Shown in pieces: positions 12,957 to 24,269 of a stretch of DNA of 64,000 bases (positions are counted from its first letter, which is position 1; the number at the start of each line of letters is the position of its first letter). The DNA is from Posidonia oceanica (lineage: Eukaryota; Streptophyta; Magnoliopsida; Alismatales; Posidoniaceae). Below the pieces are notes generated by a model, which was not told the DNA's origin, made no database searches, and saw nothing but the letters and a program-made list of their open reading frames with translations. The translations under genes and the position numbers were made by a program. The DNA lies in NCBI GenBank assembly GCA_037176725.1, contig JAZBRS010000060.1, forward strand, positions 57,006,001-57,070,000, in the 5' to 3' direction.

Positions 12957-13706
12957 TCATACATAATATTTCCTAGTCGAATGAGGGAAACAACGATATC
13001 CCTTTTGCATGTGAGAGTATTCAATGAACACACACTTAATGGATCTAGGAGACAATTTGTCGAGTTTAGGAGACAGATCTTGTACAAAGGTAACACACCT
13101 AAATACCCATGGTGGTAAGGAGAATAGCTCAGAGTCAGGGTGAAGACGTTTAAGAGGTATCTCACCACCTAAGGGTGTTGACGACATCCTATTTACGAGG
13201 AAAGATGGTGTGAGAATTGCATCTGACCACAAGTATTTTGGTGCTTTCATTTGCACCATAATGGTACGAGCAACATCCAAGATATGGCAATGTTTTCTTT
13301 CTGCCACTCCATTCTATTGTGAAATATGTAGATATGTGGTTTGATGTATGATGCCTAAAGAAGCACAAAGAGACTGAAAATCTTTTTGAACAAATTCAAA
13401 TGCATTGTCAGTACGCAAACACTTTGGAGTAATGGAAAATTGATTTTTTATTTCTGCGAGAAATTGTTTAAAAATAGACATGACATGAAGTCGATCTTTT
13501 AACAAATAAACCCATGACGTACAAGAATAGTCATCAACAAAGACAATGTAATATCTATGACCCGACACCGACGGAACGCGATTGGGACCCCAAACATCAC
13601 AATGAACCAAATCAAACAGACTCTGACTTGACACTAACCTAAGACTTTTAAACGAAACACGGTGATGTTTACCTAATTGACACGACTCACAATCAAATGG
13701 TGACAC
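12957..13706 (-). pseudogene. copia A integrase (broken)
   Basis: CESCQLGKHH supplies the CC of the HHCC zinc finger. The catalytic core has VHCDVWGP (first Asp), CLRTDNAFEF (second Asp) and the region of the third acidic residue, where the reading frame breaks around 13310. The C-terminal extension SPRSIKCVFIEYSHMQKGYR, typical of copia integrase, ends near 12.96 kb. Confidence 0.85.
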
Positions 13707-14195
13707 TGATATCCATAGAAGGGCTTACTGGAGTTTTTGATGCGATGAATGACCATGACGATAATGCCACAAGACAGACGGCTCTGACGTAGACACCAAT
13801 GCTACCAGTCCGTGCGAAATCTCATCCCGAACCAGCAAGTACATGCCGTCTCCACACTTACGGCCCAAACCAATTCTCTTCCCCGTTTGTAAATCTTGAA
13901 AAGTACAATGAAAGAGAAAAAGGAAACAGAACACATTAATTGAGTAGTAATGGTACTAATGGATAACAAATTTATAGGGAAGTCAGATACATAAAGAACA
14001 TTGTCTAGTCTTATCTGAGAAGAGACTTGAACAACCCCTTCCCCAGAAACAGAGCATGAACGTCCATCGGCAATCATCACATAGGGGATATGTGACAGGT
14101 TAGATAGACAGGTGAAAAGGTTTCTTGTACCAGACATGTGGGAGGAGGTTTCAGAGTTTATGATCCAGGAACTGTCCTTAGAAGTAATTAAAGCG
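13707..14195 (-). pseudogene. copia A protease and pre-integrase region (broken)
   Basis: The active-site triad is decayed: the DSGAS of related elements reads NSETSSHMSG here, so the catalytic Asp is lost. IADGRSCSVSGEGVV and LDNVLYVSDFPINLLS are typical of copia protease. The GAG pre-integrase block with WHYRHGHSSHQKLQ, part of the HHCC zinc region, follows near 13.75 kb after a frame change. Confidence 0.8.
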
Positions 14196-15062
14196 CTACT
14201 CGTACCTAAATGGGAGCGGTAGTGGAGGAATCAGTGGCCTGAAGTTGTAGGAATCGCGTGTAGTCAGCTTGAGAGACGGTAACTGTCTTATTTGTAGTAG
14301 AAGTGGTAGTATCCGACGCAGGGGATGCCTCAGTAGTAGTGGAATTCGTCTACTGTGGCCTGCCAAACTTGTCCCAGCATTTCTCGGGACAACGATGTCC
14401 CAGACGTTTACAATGCTGACAATGGGAGCCACCTCGACCCATTTGTCCTGCAGAATCACGACCACGTGAGAAGGATGCAGCCATAGCAGATTGACAGGCG
14501 TCGGCGTTGCACTAGAAATCCGGAGGACTTTGGAGAAGATATTTTGGAGATATGGAAGAGCCTCTGCATCCAAAATCTGTCCACGGATCTGAAAAGACAA
14601 TTCTGAGTTGAGACTCGAAAGATATGCTGCCACTGCTAACTCCTCCCTGTACTCGTCAAGCAGACTACGAAGAGTAGTGAAGTGCTCCTGTACAGATATG
14701 TCGTTCTGTCGAAGAGAGAAAATCTGCTCATACACCTCAAATATCCTGGAGATATTCTTCTCATGGCCATAGGTGATCTTCAGTGTATCCCATATCTTCT
14801 TCGTAGGATGTAACATCATGACTCCATGAGCTATACTCGGCTCCATGTTGGAAACTAACTAGGAGATAATCGCCGTATCATCGACAAACCAGTCCTCATA
14901 CGTGGAATCCTTGGAATCAGGAGGCAGGTGAGTGAGATATCGGATCTTCCTATGAGCCGCAATAAAGGTTTCAAAGCTTTGTGCCTATAGTAGATAGTTC
15001 TTCCTTTTAAGTTTTTCTGAAGTGCTACTAAGATTTTTGTCTAAGGATTCACGAGACGCCAT
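14196..15062 (-). pseudogene. gag: copia A gag (broken)
   Basis: Starts on the minus strand at 15062 with MASRESLDKNLSS. The conserved copia gag block HPTKKIWDTLKITYGHEKNI is followed by EELAVAAYLSSLNSEL. A zinc knuckle read as CQHCKRLGH with a final CW lies at about 14379-14430 but in another frame, so a frameshift lies near 14.45 kb. Early stops occur after KRKNYLL and in the segment before MEPSIAHG. It would have formed the virus-like particle. Confidence 0.85.
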
Positions 15063-15579
15063 TAGGATGAAATAAAACACTAGAAAATCTGATCTGAATC
15101 GTCAAAAAAGGATAAGAATAGTTGCTGATTTTCCACAAACAGTCCAAAAAAACTGCACAAACAACCATCCGGTAACACCAACACACAGTCCGGAGGCACA
15201 AATACGTGTGGATATCACGTATCTACACACAAACAAGGGAAAAAAAACCCTGTAGAAGCCCTAAAACATGATTTTGGCCTGAAAGGAGGGTGTGTCGGCT
15301 GACCTGGGTGGCCGGAAGGGGCCTGCCAGCCGGCGTGGAGGCCTGGATTGCTGCTGCCGCCGGCCTGGAGTGGCTGGATTGTGCTGCTGGCGGCCTGGAG
15401 GGGTGGGAGGAGTCTTCCCGGCGGGCTGGAGGGGCGGGAGGAGTCTTCCCGGTGGCCCGGAGAGAGCAGGAAAGGTGCTGGAGGGCCGGAGGAGGACTGG
15501 CGGAGGTGTTGGAGGCCGGCGACTGTGATGGTGGGGAGAGGGGGGGGGGTGGAATCCTAGTTTCGGTGCTCTTGTACCA

Positions 15580-15726
15580 TGTGAATATAGAAAATCTGTG
15601 TATCTATCATTAACACATGGATTATACATATATATAGGTGAGTAGTGGATACCTTAACATAAACGGATATCCATTTACCCAATTAGTCTAATAACAAAGA
15701 AGACTCTAATATAGATAATACTAACA
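15580..15726 (-). repeat. copia A 5' LTR
   Basis: 147 bases and the partner of 10898-11042, with only a few differences by eye. The GC-rich leader (15280-15570) sits on its internal side. Confidence 0.9.
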
Positions 15727-16309
15727 AGGTGCATGAAAAATATGCATTGCCATTGCCCCAAATGATGCCTCTATATTATTAGAAGATGTCTAAGAATCCT
15801 TTTTCCTCTCCGATCATTCAAAAAGAAAAATCCTATTTCTTCCACACAAACTCGCCCTCTCAACCTGCTTCAATTTACTCTTTGAATTTCAACGTAGCTT
15901 TTCCTCCGAGCTTGTATTTGTCGTTGTCATCACGATTCATTATGTTTGATTCTCCTATTGAAGGTATCCCAGTTGCTTCTGTCTCTCATAAGGAAAGACA
16001 TTATATTCCATTTAGTTCATCATAAGAAAAAGGCATTGTATGCTATTTTGTTCATTATTTATTATTATTTCCTACTCCAGTGGTTCTTCATGGCCTTTGC
16101 GTTGGAGTAGAATCATAATTCATAGCTTTACATCATTTGCCTCATTGCTTCTATGCTTTTTTTTGTTTGTTTTAGTTAATTGCATGCCTATAATCTTGAG
16201 CAGTTATGACTTCACAAACTAGGATATGTCATTTTTTTAGACACATGATGGGCATTGTAGAGTCTTTGTTCACTATATACTGAATATGTTCTTTATTTTG
16301 TGTTGACAG
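15727..16309 (+). other. intron 3, right of copia A
   Basis: Intron DNA with no recognised repeat, ending in a T-rich acceptor region before exon 4. Confidence 0.5.
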
Positions 16310-16426
16310 AATGAGAGGCAGGTATTTATGGAGTCGTTGATATGCAAGATGGATATTGACTGCAAAAAGCTATTAATATGCAAAGAGGATTTGGATTTTA
16401 AGAAAACCCTCTGTTTTGATTCTGAG
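16310..16426 (+). CDS. PRIMPOL: PrimPol exon 4
   Basis: A 39-codon phase-0 exon, acceptor ttgacag and donor gttggt. The protein begins NERQVFMESLICKMDIDC and ends TLCFDSE. It corresponds to the less conserved linker after the catalytic core, where animal PrimPol has a similar FLSSLV segment. The assignment rests on frame continuity, splice signals and position more than on motif strength. It lies about 580 bases right of the end of copia A in intron 3. Confidence 0.8.
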
Positions 16427-16578
16427 GTTGGTCTAAATTATTGAATCAATTTTATTACCGAATTCTCTAATTTTATTAATTTTAATGTTGTTCCTTTGAT
16501 TTTTGCTTCACACCTGTTGTTCTTACTTACAATTAGAATATCCAAAGTGTAACTCATGCAACTGATGTGGGTCAGCAC

Positions 16579-17395
16579 CATGGTTTTGAATTTCCATCCA
16601 TGTCAGGCAAATGTCGTTGAGTTGTTTCGGTTTTCCATATTCCAAAATTACTCAGTCCATCTTGTAGCCATATCAGTCCATGTTGTAGCCATATGGACCG
16701 ATGTCGGCTTTGTATTGGTCTGTGTTAGTGGCATAGTACCAAATAATGACGAGTGTCGTCGAAATTTCGCCGACACGTGTCTTATTTTCAATTTACCGAC
16801 ATGACTCCGACACAATATCGATATGGAAGTTTTCTAAACAAATGTGGATTTTTTTTACTGTCTTTTCACCGATACGATACCGACATACCGACATGTTGCA
16901 GACATGTATCTGTTTTTCAATTTATTGAAGTTTGACACAAAGCCGACATTTAGAACCTTGATTAGTGGAAACACATTTAAAAAAATTCTATACTTTACAA
17001 CTTCATAAATGTCCAATAAACTTTAAATATTCTCTCCTTTCAACACTTTAATCACATTAACAACTTATATTATGATATGTGGGATTAAATCTATCAAATC
17101 CATACATTCATTCTTGATTTTTGTAAAAACTAAAAGCAGGTTTCTACAAAAATGACAATGAGTTCATCAAAAGAGTGATCTTTAAACAAAGATGCTTTTG
17201 TAGTGATCGAAATAGTCCTAGATGTATATTGCTCCTTACTTTAGTTTATCTTAGAGTTTTAAATTATAATCTAAAGTTTTTAGTTGATTTCCATGTTTTT
17301 AGTGTGTTTCCATCGATATTTCCATCGATGTCCAACTCACTTCTCATTTTTTGCAAGGACTGAATTCCGATATTAAACTGACCTTTGGAACCATG
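16579..17395. mobile_element. hAT-like non-autonomous element, about 817 bp (copy 4), holding a nested copy
   Basis: Ends CATGGTTTTGAA and TTTGGAACCATG are imperfect inverted repeats. They are flanked by GTCAGCAC (16571-16578) and GTCACCAC (17396-17403), an 8-bp TSD with one mismatch. The right part (about 16970-17395) aligns in reverse with 22290-22520 of the 796-bp copy, sharing TTTCCATCGA and the CTTTAGTTTATC region. It encodes no transposase. The 229-bp copy at 16732-16960 sits inside it. The 8-bp TSD points to the hAT superfamily. Confidence 0.65.
16732..16960 (-). mobile_element. hAT-like MITE, 229 bp (copy 1)
   Basis: The element starts CATAGTACCAAAT and ends ATTTAGAACCTTG. Flanks GTTAGTGG (16724-16731) and ATTAGTGG (16961-16968) form an 8-bp TSD with one mismatch. 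It is the inverse of the 229-bp copy at 28739-28967, with the same length and clear similarity throughout. The body is rich in CCGACA/TGTCGG words that can pair with each other. Confidence 0.8.
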
Positions 17396-17429
17396 GTCAC
17401 CACAAACTATAGTTATCACAGGGTCAAGG

Positions 17430-18298
17430 TGTAATGTCTCGATCCACATGGACTAGCGGAAGCAATAATCGAGATTTTGTGTGAGTACGGGCATGCAAAC
17501 AGATAAAAGATAACCACAATGATTTATTTCATAAATTGCTTAAACAAGCTTATTCCGGAAGCATCATGAGGGCTTTCATATTTCATATATGAGATAGAAG
17601 GCCATTTTGAAAAGAGAAGAATTTCAATTGTTGAGGTTTTGACTTTCTATTGGTACAACGAGATAGAAAGGTCTGCTAAGAATAAAGCATGAATAGCAGT
17701 GCAGCCTACTCGTACTTCCCCGGGAAGATGTCATGATGGGTCAAAGCCTGGGAATTTTTTATCCGACTGCTGAAGGGGAAAGATGGAATGATATGCCAGT
17801 GTTGAAGGTTGGGATCATGCCCATAAGAGAAGGTGTTGCCTTATTTTTTTCTCTGAGTACCAATAGACCCACCATTTTGAGGGCTTTTAGACCCTTTAGT
17901 TGATGGGTGGATCCATGAGTGCCCTAGAAAGAAGGGTCGGACGCCAAAAAAAACCCAGCAGCCTGTTTGCCAGCCCACTTTTCAGAATGAGAATAAGAGG
18001 GACAGACAGGAGAGGATTGGAGGTCGCACCACAACCACTACTTTGACTCCTTATCTTAACAAGTAACTTAAAGTTCAAATTAAAAAAAGTATACATTTCA
18101 ACTCTATTGGGTCCCATGTGTACAAATGAGTCAATAATAAACATCATCATGCATGACCGACCGAAAGCAAAGCAACCTCCTTAAAACTCATGAGTACCTG
18201 TAGTTGACAACATCACAATTAAGAGTATGCAAGGAGATCTTAACTCAAACATAATCTAATAATCCAATAAAGTAATAACAATTAACAATCTGTAACAT
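17430..18298 (-). repeat. possible gypsy LTR remnant in intron 4
   Basis: TGTAATGTCTCGATCC at 17430 looks like the reverse complement of a plant gypsy LTR end (GATCGAGACATTACA). A ctgtaaca near 18291-18298 is a possible other edge. No coding or second LTR is present. A segment at 17.54-17.88 kb has coding-like stretches in shifting frames, which I cannot assign. Confidence 0.3.
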
Positions 18299-19084
18299 CA
18301 ATAGGATGGCTACCAAGATCTTAAATAAGGGTTCATCTTTCATTTTATCATATTTATTCTTGTTAGTGAAATCCTTGGACCATGCACCGTCGACATGGGT
18401 AGTCTTCTAGCCGGTATTCAATCAATCCTCACTCCCATAAGTTCACATTCATTATCATTTCCATTTCCATTTCCATTTCATGAGGACTTTATATACTAAC
18501 TTGTGTCAATAACAAGACGTCGTCAGATGTGAGCCTTGTGGACTAGATTTTCAACAAAAATCCAACACTAAGTCTCGTTAGGTTAGTGCATCCTTGTAAG
18601 GTCAATACTTCATAGACTCAATATGCCAAGACTTTATCTTATTTTCTTTAAAACTAGTGTACCTATTTCATAGACAACTTAGTCCTTTTATTAGGTAAAA
18701 ATACATCATCGTTAAACAATCAAGCATAAACATGTAAGTAATTTACGATTCCATAATATCTTCAGGAATAAAAGGCCTAAATGCCATTTCTATGTTTACT
18801 CCAATAACCGTTTAACATTGAAAACAATCTAGGGCAGTTATCACAAAATCTAAGAGCTATAATTCGGTATTAACAAAAGTCAAGGACATATATGAAATTA
18901 CTGTAAATCTCCAGAATCAGAAATCGAACTTGTATGATGTTTGTAGTTATTGTTGAATGTCATATCAAGGATTTTATGAGTTAAATATGTGGTAACTATC
19001 AAGATTATGGACTTAATAACCATTTACAAAAAATTAAGGGCTATAATGCAATTTTGATAATATTAAGAAGTCATAAACAATTGT
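18299..19084 (+). other. intron 4, unassigned part
   Basis: AT-rich, with a tccattt short tandem (18460-18480). Nothing else seen. Confidence 0.4.
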
Positions 19085-19588
19085 CTGCGTTAAACTATCA
19101 TCCCATAGCTTTATAATGCTTATTGAAATCCACGATGTAACCCATGACGTACTTAAATTAGTACCTTTTTATTTTTGTACCATCGGAAAAACACTTAAGT
19201 TGTATGATACTCTAGTATAGACTCATGACTATATAGCTCCTGCTCATTGCTTCTTATTAAGTGATGTTGGACTATACATACTCGTGGAGTCATCACATTT
19301 TCTCTCACTCTAGGCTCTTGATGTTATACATACTCTCATTTTCTTACATTTGTGGTTGGTTGTTTGTTTTGTATCACTTGTCACGACTAGAGTCCAAGGC
19401 TCACTTAGCCCGACCCACGATCTGTGATTGTAGCTAACCTACTTAAATAGAGCTCTTTTATTTCAATACCCCCATGAAAAAATGTTTAAGATGTAAGATA
19501 CTCTGGTTTAGACTCATGGTTATATAGCCTCCACCAATCGCTTCTTATTAAGTTATGCGAGACTATATATACCAGCGGGGTCATCACA
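19085..19588 (-). mobile_element. TRIM-like LTR-internal-LTR element in intron 4
   Basis: Two copies of an LTR of about 210 bases (19085-19297, left edge diverged, and 19379-19588) flank about 80 bases. Minus-strand LTRs begin TGTGATGACTCC or similar and end GTGACA. The PPT side reads TTTTCTCTCACT and the PBS side rc AGTGATACAAAAC. The same family builds the 41.4-44.3 kb array. It has no coding sequence, so it is a TRIM. Confidence 0.65.
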
Positions 19589-19840
19589 TAAGGTGCCGTG
19601 ATGATAATTTCTTTGTATTATATTATATATGTATATCTAAAATCTCGGGCAATGATATTTTACTATTTTAATGTTCTAATTGATAAGTGAAAAAACTAAT
19701 AAAAAAACTAGTAAGTGAAATTGCGATAATCTATTGATGCTGCACAAATTATGTTCGCAATTGTCCTTTTTTTACGCTATTATTTTAGTACATGTCTGGA
19801 TGGGTGCAATTTTACTAAAATGCTATATTTTCTTGCTCAG

Positions 19841-19994
19841 TTCCACCTGACCAGTGCAAGCCACATGGCCTCAAAAGAAGTTGGATGCAGTCATACTGTG
19901 ACAAATTCTATAGCCACATACTTCACAGGAAAATCACCATTTCCTTCTCTGGATGTATTTGTGGAATCAATAGCCTCTAATGGAAATGTTTCAG
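19841..19994 (+). CDS. PRIMPOL: PrimPol exon 5
   Basis: The exon starts after a tcttgctcag acceptor and ends TCAG before gttttg. It encodes FHLTSASHMASKE, then TGKSPFPSLDVFVESIASNG and NVSG. The segment SPFP-LD-FV matches the SPYPEVDHFV region of animal PrimPol. The open frame continues to another plausible donor at 20078 (gtatgc). Using that one would put exon 6 in a frame with an early stop, so the donor at 19995 was chosen. The split Gly codon (G/GA) then joins exon 6 cleanly. Confidence 0.88.
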
Positions 19995-21059
19995 GTTTTG
20001 CAAATGTTCTCTTCTCCACAGTATTTTTCAAATTGAAGAACACCTTAAGTGCTAAAAAATCAAACTCAGAATATCAGGTATGCCTAATAGTTCAGTTAAA
20101 ATTCTGCACAGGAATTTATTGTGGTAGGGAGCATAGCAAAAATAAATCAAAATTTCCTCTGATTTATTCATAATTAATTTCTAAACATAGTTCAGCATGT
20201 ACTTATCTGTAATTTGACATTTCAAATCACTAATTCACTAGGAACCTAGCAGTTCTGCAGGACTACTGATACAAATTTTACTCTTTTTTTTAAATAAAAA
20301 AATTACAAAGAGCTGGGGAATGTATTATGGCAACATGAGGCTACACCAATCCTGTTCACACTTCACAGTAACCAGCCTTACTAACAAATTCCACCATCAC
20401 ATGTGACTCATTGAGCCACATGGGCATTCCGAAGGTCATGGAACATTAATTCTCCAATCACCACTCGATTTGGGTTGAACAATCTATCTACTGCTATAAC
20501 ACCAGTGGTGGTGGTCAAGATTGTTCGTCCATAGTTTTGCTGATTATCTGATTAATCAACTTTTAGAAGGTTTGATCAACCATGCTCTCATTAAATCACA
20601 TTATTATACAAAGGGCTATGGGAGAATAATACTCTGATCTCACTCGATCTGGGGTGGAAACACTAACTACCTTCGATAGCACCAGTTGCTGTGTGTCTCC
20701 AAGATGTGACCACAACAGGCTCAATGTGGGGGGGGGGGGGGGGGGGGGTTGTGGTGGTGCGGGGGAGGCAAGGATGTTGATATCTCCATTATTGGAGATA
20801 TAATCCCGAATAGGCAATGTTAATTGACATCCTTGGTTTGTATTTCACAAGTAGGGTGCATCAACTTGGTAACGCTATAGGGAATTGACCTGAGCTGACG
20901 TAGTTACAAATTTTGGTATTTCTTGATTTTCTTTGACCAATCCAAAAGAATTTTTAGTCAAGAAAACGAAAAGGGGTTGAACAAAAGATCTGGTATAGTC
21001 ATATCAAGGAGTCAGGAGATAAGGGGGAGGGACAAACAAGCGTGAGATCAGAATGGTTG
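19995..21059 (+). other. start of intron 5
   Basis: AT-rich intron DNA with a poly-G run of about 18 bases (20731-20748) and partial inverted similarity between 20.44-20.53 and 20.62-20.72 kb (CACTCGAT and CACCAG words). No gene seen. Confidence 0.45.
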
Positions 21060-22150
21060 ATCCACAACAAGAACATTTAACAAAACAAAAACGCCAATTA
21101 TGCTGAACACATCAAATCACTCTTAGGGTCTCTAACTGAGCAATGAAAATGTCAGCTGAAGCCCTATGATTCTCTTGGACCAACTTGATCAGTGCCTTGA
21201 TCACTCTATATCTCAGCTTACTTGATACAAGAGACACTTGTAAAAATTCTGCCGTTCTCCAACCATCTCGTCTGCCATAATGCATGTGGAAGAGCCATCC
21301 ACATGCTTTTCTTGCCTAAATCCATTGGGCAAGCTTTGTCAAAATTGGCTAAAATACCTCTCAATTTTGTGACAAGTGAACATGTACAGAATCTGACCTA
21401 TGCATTTCATTCCATCACCTAACAACCAACTGGCAATCAATGAAAAAATGTCAAATATCTTCCTCCTTGCTTTGACAAAATGAACACTTGCTCTCAAGAC
21501 GAAAGGCTCTCCTCTTCAAAGCCATTTGCAAGACTTGCCATGCAAAAATTGAATTCTGGATGTGATGTGATTTTGCCAAATTATTTTGGCACATCCAATC
21601 CAAGTGTCTCTATCAGTTATATCCTGAAATTACAATCTGACAAAGTCATGATCAAGTGATAAACCTCTTTGAACCTTGAGAAAAAAAAAGTGACATAAAG
21701 TTAGGAATTGTGGGGGAGAACCACAAGGAAGGAAAGAGAGAAGTCGTGATACCATGTATCCATGGCCCCCAGGTAAGGGGAGAGGCCAAGTATGAATGAT
21801 TCTTTGCTGGTGAAAGAGATCGCTTAATGCACTTATCATCTTTGCCAACGTGGATTTGGTAATCCCTCTTCTTTGGTCATCATAGAGTCTTGGTGCAAAT
21901 AAATGAATGAATGATAAGAGATCCTCCATCATAATCCTGAGATCCTTGTAGAATGGAGAGTAATAATTCTGAACAGTGAAGGGATGTGATCTTTGATGTA
22001 GATAATCCACTCCACCAATCCTCCCAAATTTGAAACCAATCTCCTCTCCCCACCTTAAATGTAAACCCAACACAACCTTGGCCTAAAGCACATTGTTCCA
22101 CACATACAAGTGGCGGAAGAGGCTGGAAACGAATCGTTGGCCATCACAAT
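21060..22150 (-). mobile_element. antisense L1-type LINE ORF2 C-terminal fragment
   Basis: On the minus strand GRGDWFQIWEDWWSG and TFKVG match the region after the RT of plant L1 elements. Further on LKRRAFRLESKCSFCQSKEE with a later HFFIDC gives the C-x2-C...H...C of the zinc-binding RVT domain. Many stops and two frames. No RT core, so it is an old 5'-truncated copy. Confidence 0.7.
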
Positions 22151-22209
22151 CTCTGTGGGATCTGGTAAACAGAAGGTAGACCTCAGTTTTGCAACCATCC
22201 ACCACCCAT

Positions 22210-23005
22210 CAAGGTTCAAAACATCGATGTCGTGTCGGACTTCGGTCCGACAGAGATAGGAAACGTGTCGGACATCGGTGGAAATGTCGATGGAAACACG
22301 GTAATTTTACGGAAGTTCATGAAAATAGTCAAAAAACTTCGAATTTTGCTTTGAAACTCTAGGATAAGCTAAAGTAAACAATAATCTACACTTAAGACTA
22401 CTTAGATCAACTTTCTAAACATGTATCATGTTGAAATACATTATATAGACTTAATACAAATATTCTGAAGTATAAATAATATGTAAAAATACTTAATAAA
22501 TAAAGTTAAGAGAATACTTAAGTGTTAGATATGTGGAATATGATTGAGGATTACCCAGATGTTGCCACTTTACAGAGTTCATGGGGGTGGCGGGGGCAGT
22601 GCCCCCGTCTCAAAACGGTACACGATTATATGAGTATCTTGATTTTACTAATTTTATAGAATTTATAGAATCTATGCTTTATTAGGTTAGATAAATGTAT
22701 TATTAAGTTAGATTTATGTAATATCAAGTTATTAATATCAAAATACAAAAAAAAAACATAAAAAAACCTATGATCGAAATTTCGCCCGTGTCGGTACTAA
22801 AAATGAGCATGTCGGCCGACACATCATTCTCGTGTTGTAAAAACTCGACGTGTCGGTCGACACGGTCGACATGCTCGACTTGGGACCGAAATTACTACCG
22901 AAATCTAGCATTCACCGATTTACTCTCTAATGTCGTTTCCCTATTTTGCATTTCCGACACGTGTCGGCGACATTTCGCCGATATGTGTCGATTTTTTGAA
23001 CCTTG
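22210..23005. mobile_element. hAT-like non-autonomous element, 796 bp (copy 2), perfect TSD
   Basis: Perfect 12-bp terminal inverted repeat CAAGGTTCAAAA / TTTTGAACCTTG, flanked by a perfect 8-bp TSD CCACCCAT (22202-22209 and 23006-23013). The body has clusters of self-complementary words (TGTCGG, GTCGAC, ACGTGTCGGCGAC) near both ends and an AT-rich centre. No transposase frame. The 8-bp TSD and CA-starting TIR fit the hAT superfamily. This is the reference copy for the family in this window. Confidence 0.88.
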
Positions 23006-23013
23006 CCACCCAT

Positions 23014-24147
23014 TAGGACCTTTTCTTCTCTTCTGGTAAACAGAAGGTAGACTCCAGTTTTGCAACACCCCTCGGGGTTCATGGTGAAGGAACATTGGAC
23101 GGTTATGGGGTCACGGTTTGGATGGTTATGGGGTCACGGTTCTCTGGAATCTTGGGTTCGGAGTTGGGAAAATCACTGCTACAGGAGTTCGACGTGGCAG
23201 AGGTGATTGTGTTGTCTCCGTAGTATTGGAAAAGGCGAGATATGCAGACATGAATGAAGTCCCTACCTGGATTGCGTGCATTGTTTCAGTCAGAGCTCGG
23301 CCTTCAAGGAATGGAGGAGAATGTGGTTAGTCATGGTGTGAGAAAGGGGCATCTGGTAACATGCCTTATCATCATGAATTCCCTCCTTTCGATTCTTCTC
23401 AGTCTTTCTTCAAGTTATCCCCTTCCTGTTCTTCTAGTCTCCACTTTTTGCAGGCATCTCCGGAACAGAGGGCACAAAAGGATAACATCAATATGAATGA
23501 TTGTATTTATTAAGATGCCAAGGCATTGAGCTGTGGCACCTTGGGCACTTAAGTGTAAGTGCCATTAAAAAAAAGAAGTTTTCAGTAATTTTACTCTTTA
23601 TGTTTTATATTATTAAATGCAATTATTAAATGCATTGATATATCTAATTCTTAACTCAATTAATCCCTAAATAACATTGAAATATATGACAAAGGACAAG
23701 ATAACCATAAAATATAATAAGATTAACATCAAAGTATCAATATAAAAAACACACATTAACATCTAAATAAGTTTAAAACAATAATTTTAATAAGTCTTAA
23801 CTTTAAAAAAACGAAAGTATAAGAGAATGACAATGTCTTAGACTTTGTCATTATTGAAGAACACAAAAAAAGAGGAGAAGGAAGAGGCCACCAAGGGAGG
23901 GGGAGGCCATCAAAGGGTCTTGGTGGCCGGATGTGAGAAGGGAAGAGAAGATTGCACTGCCAGTTGGGGTTTTTGGGCGGTGGAACAGGCCTTTTCCTGT
24001 TTAAAAGATGGTTTATATACATTGGATCTAGATCTGGATAAAGTAATGCTCGACACATATATACTACCGAGGCACTACCTAACACCCAACACATATATAA
24101 TGCCTAAGCGCCTAGGTGCCCTCCTCAATAAGTACGATAATAATAAT
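23014..24147. other. intron 5 between hAT copy 2 and copia B
   Basis: Contains a second copy of the GGTAAACAGAAGGTAGA block (23036), also present at 22160, and a short duplication of ggttatggggtcacgg (23099-23140). GCC-rich words near 23.52 and 24.11 kb may be ends of a small repeat. No gene supported. Confidence 0.4.
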
Positions 24148-24252
24148 TGTTGAATGTAAAAAGAGATCTAACTTTAATCAGTAGAGTCCTCCAAAATATA
24201 TATATAGGAGTACATAGATGGCTATCCATATAAGAATCCACTAACATTAACA
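24148..24252 (-). repeat. copia B 3' LTR
   Basis: 105 bases, TGTTGAATG to ATTAACA on the plus strand, followed by a decayed PPT (ctctccctct). It shares ATAGGAGTACATAGATGG with the remaining 5' LTR. Confidence 0.85.
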
Positions 24253-24269
24253 CTCTCCCTCTAATATGC

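Larger units (their letters stand above)
10898..15726 (-). mobile_element. copia A: Ty1/copia element, antisense in intron 3
   Basis: A 4.8-kb element on the minus strand. Two LTRs of 145 and 147 bases begin TGTGAATATAG and end ACTAACA on the plus strand. A polypurine tract (rc TTGAGGGGGAG) lies next to the 10898 LTR. A primer-binding-like site at about 15566-15579 (rc TGGTACAAGAGC) resembles the initiator-Met tRNA site. Domain order is gag, protease, integrase, RT, RNase H, which is copia order. The frame is broken many times. No matching 5-bp TSD is visible at the ends (GTTAT against AGGTG). Confidence 0.93.

Noticed and set aside
15261..15629. Open frames on both strands in the copia A leader
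   Set aside because: GC-rich leader beside the 5' LTR. Proline- or glycine-rich translations without any domain.
19995..20077. Extension of PrimPol exon 5 to a second good donor at 20078
   Set aside because: The phase would change to 0 and exon 6 would then read into a TGA within about 14 codons. The donor at 19995 keeps the frame and the conserved GKIRSWYWF block.
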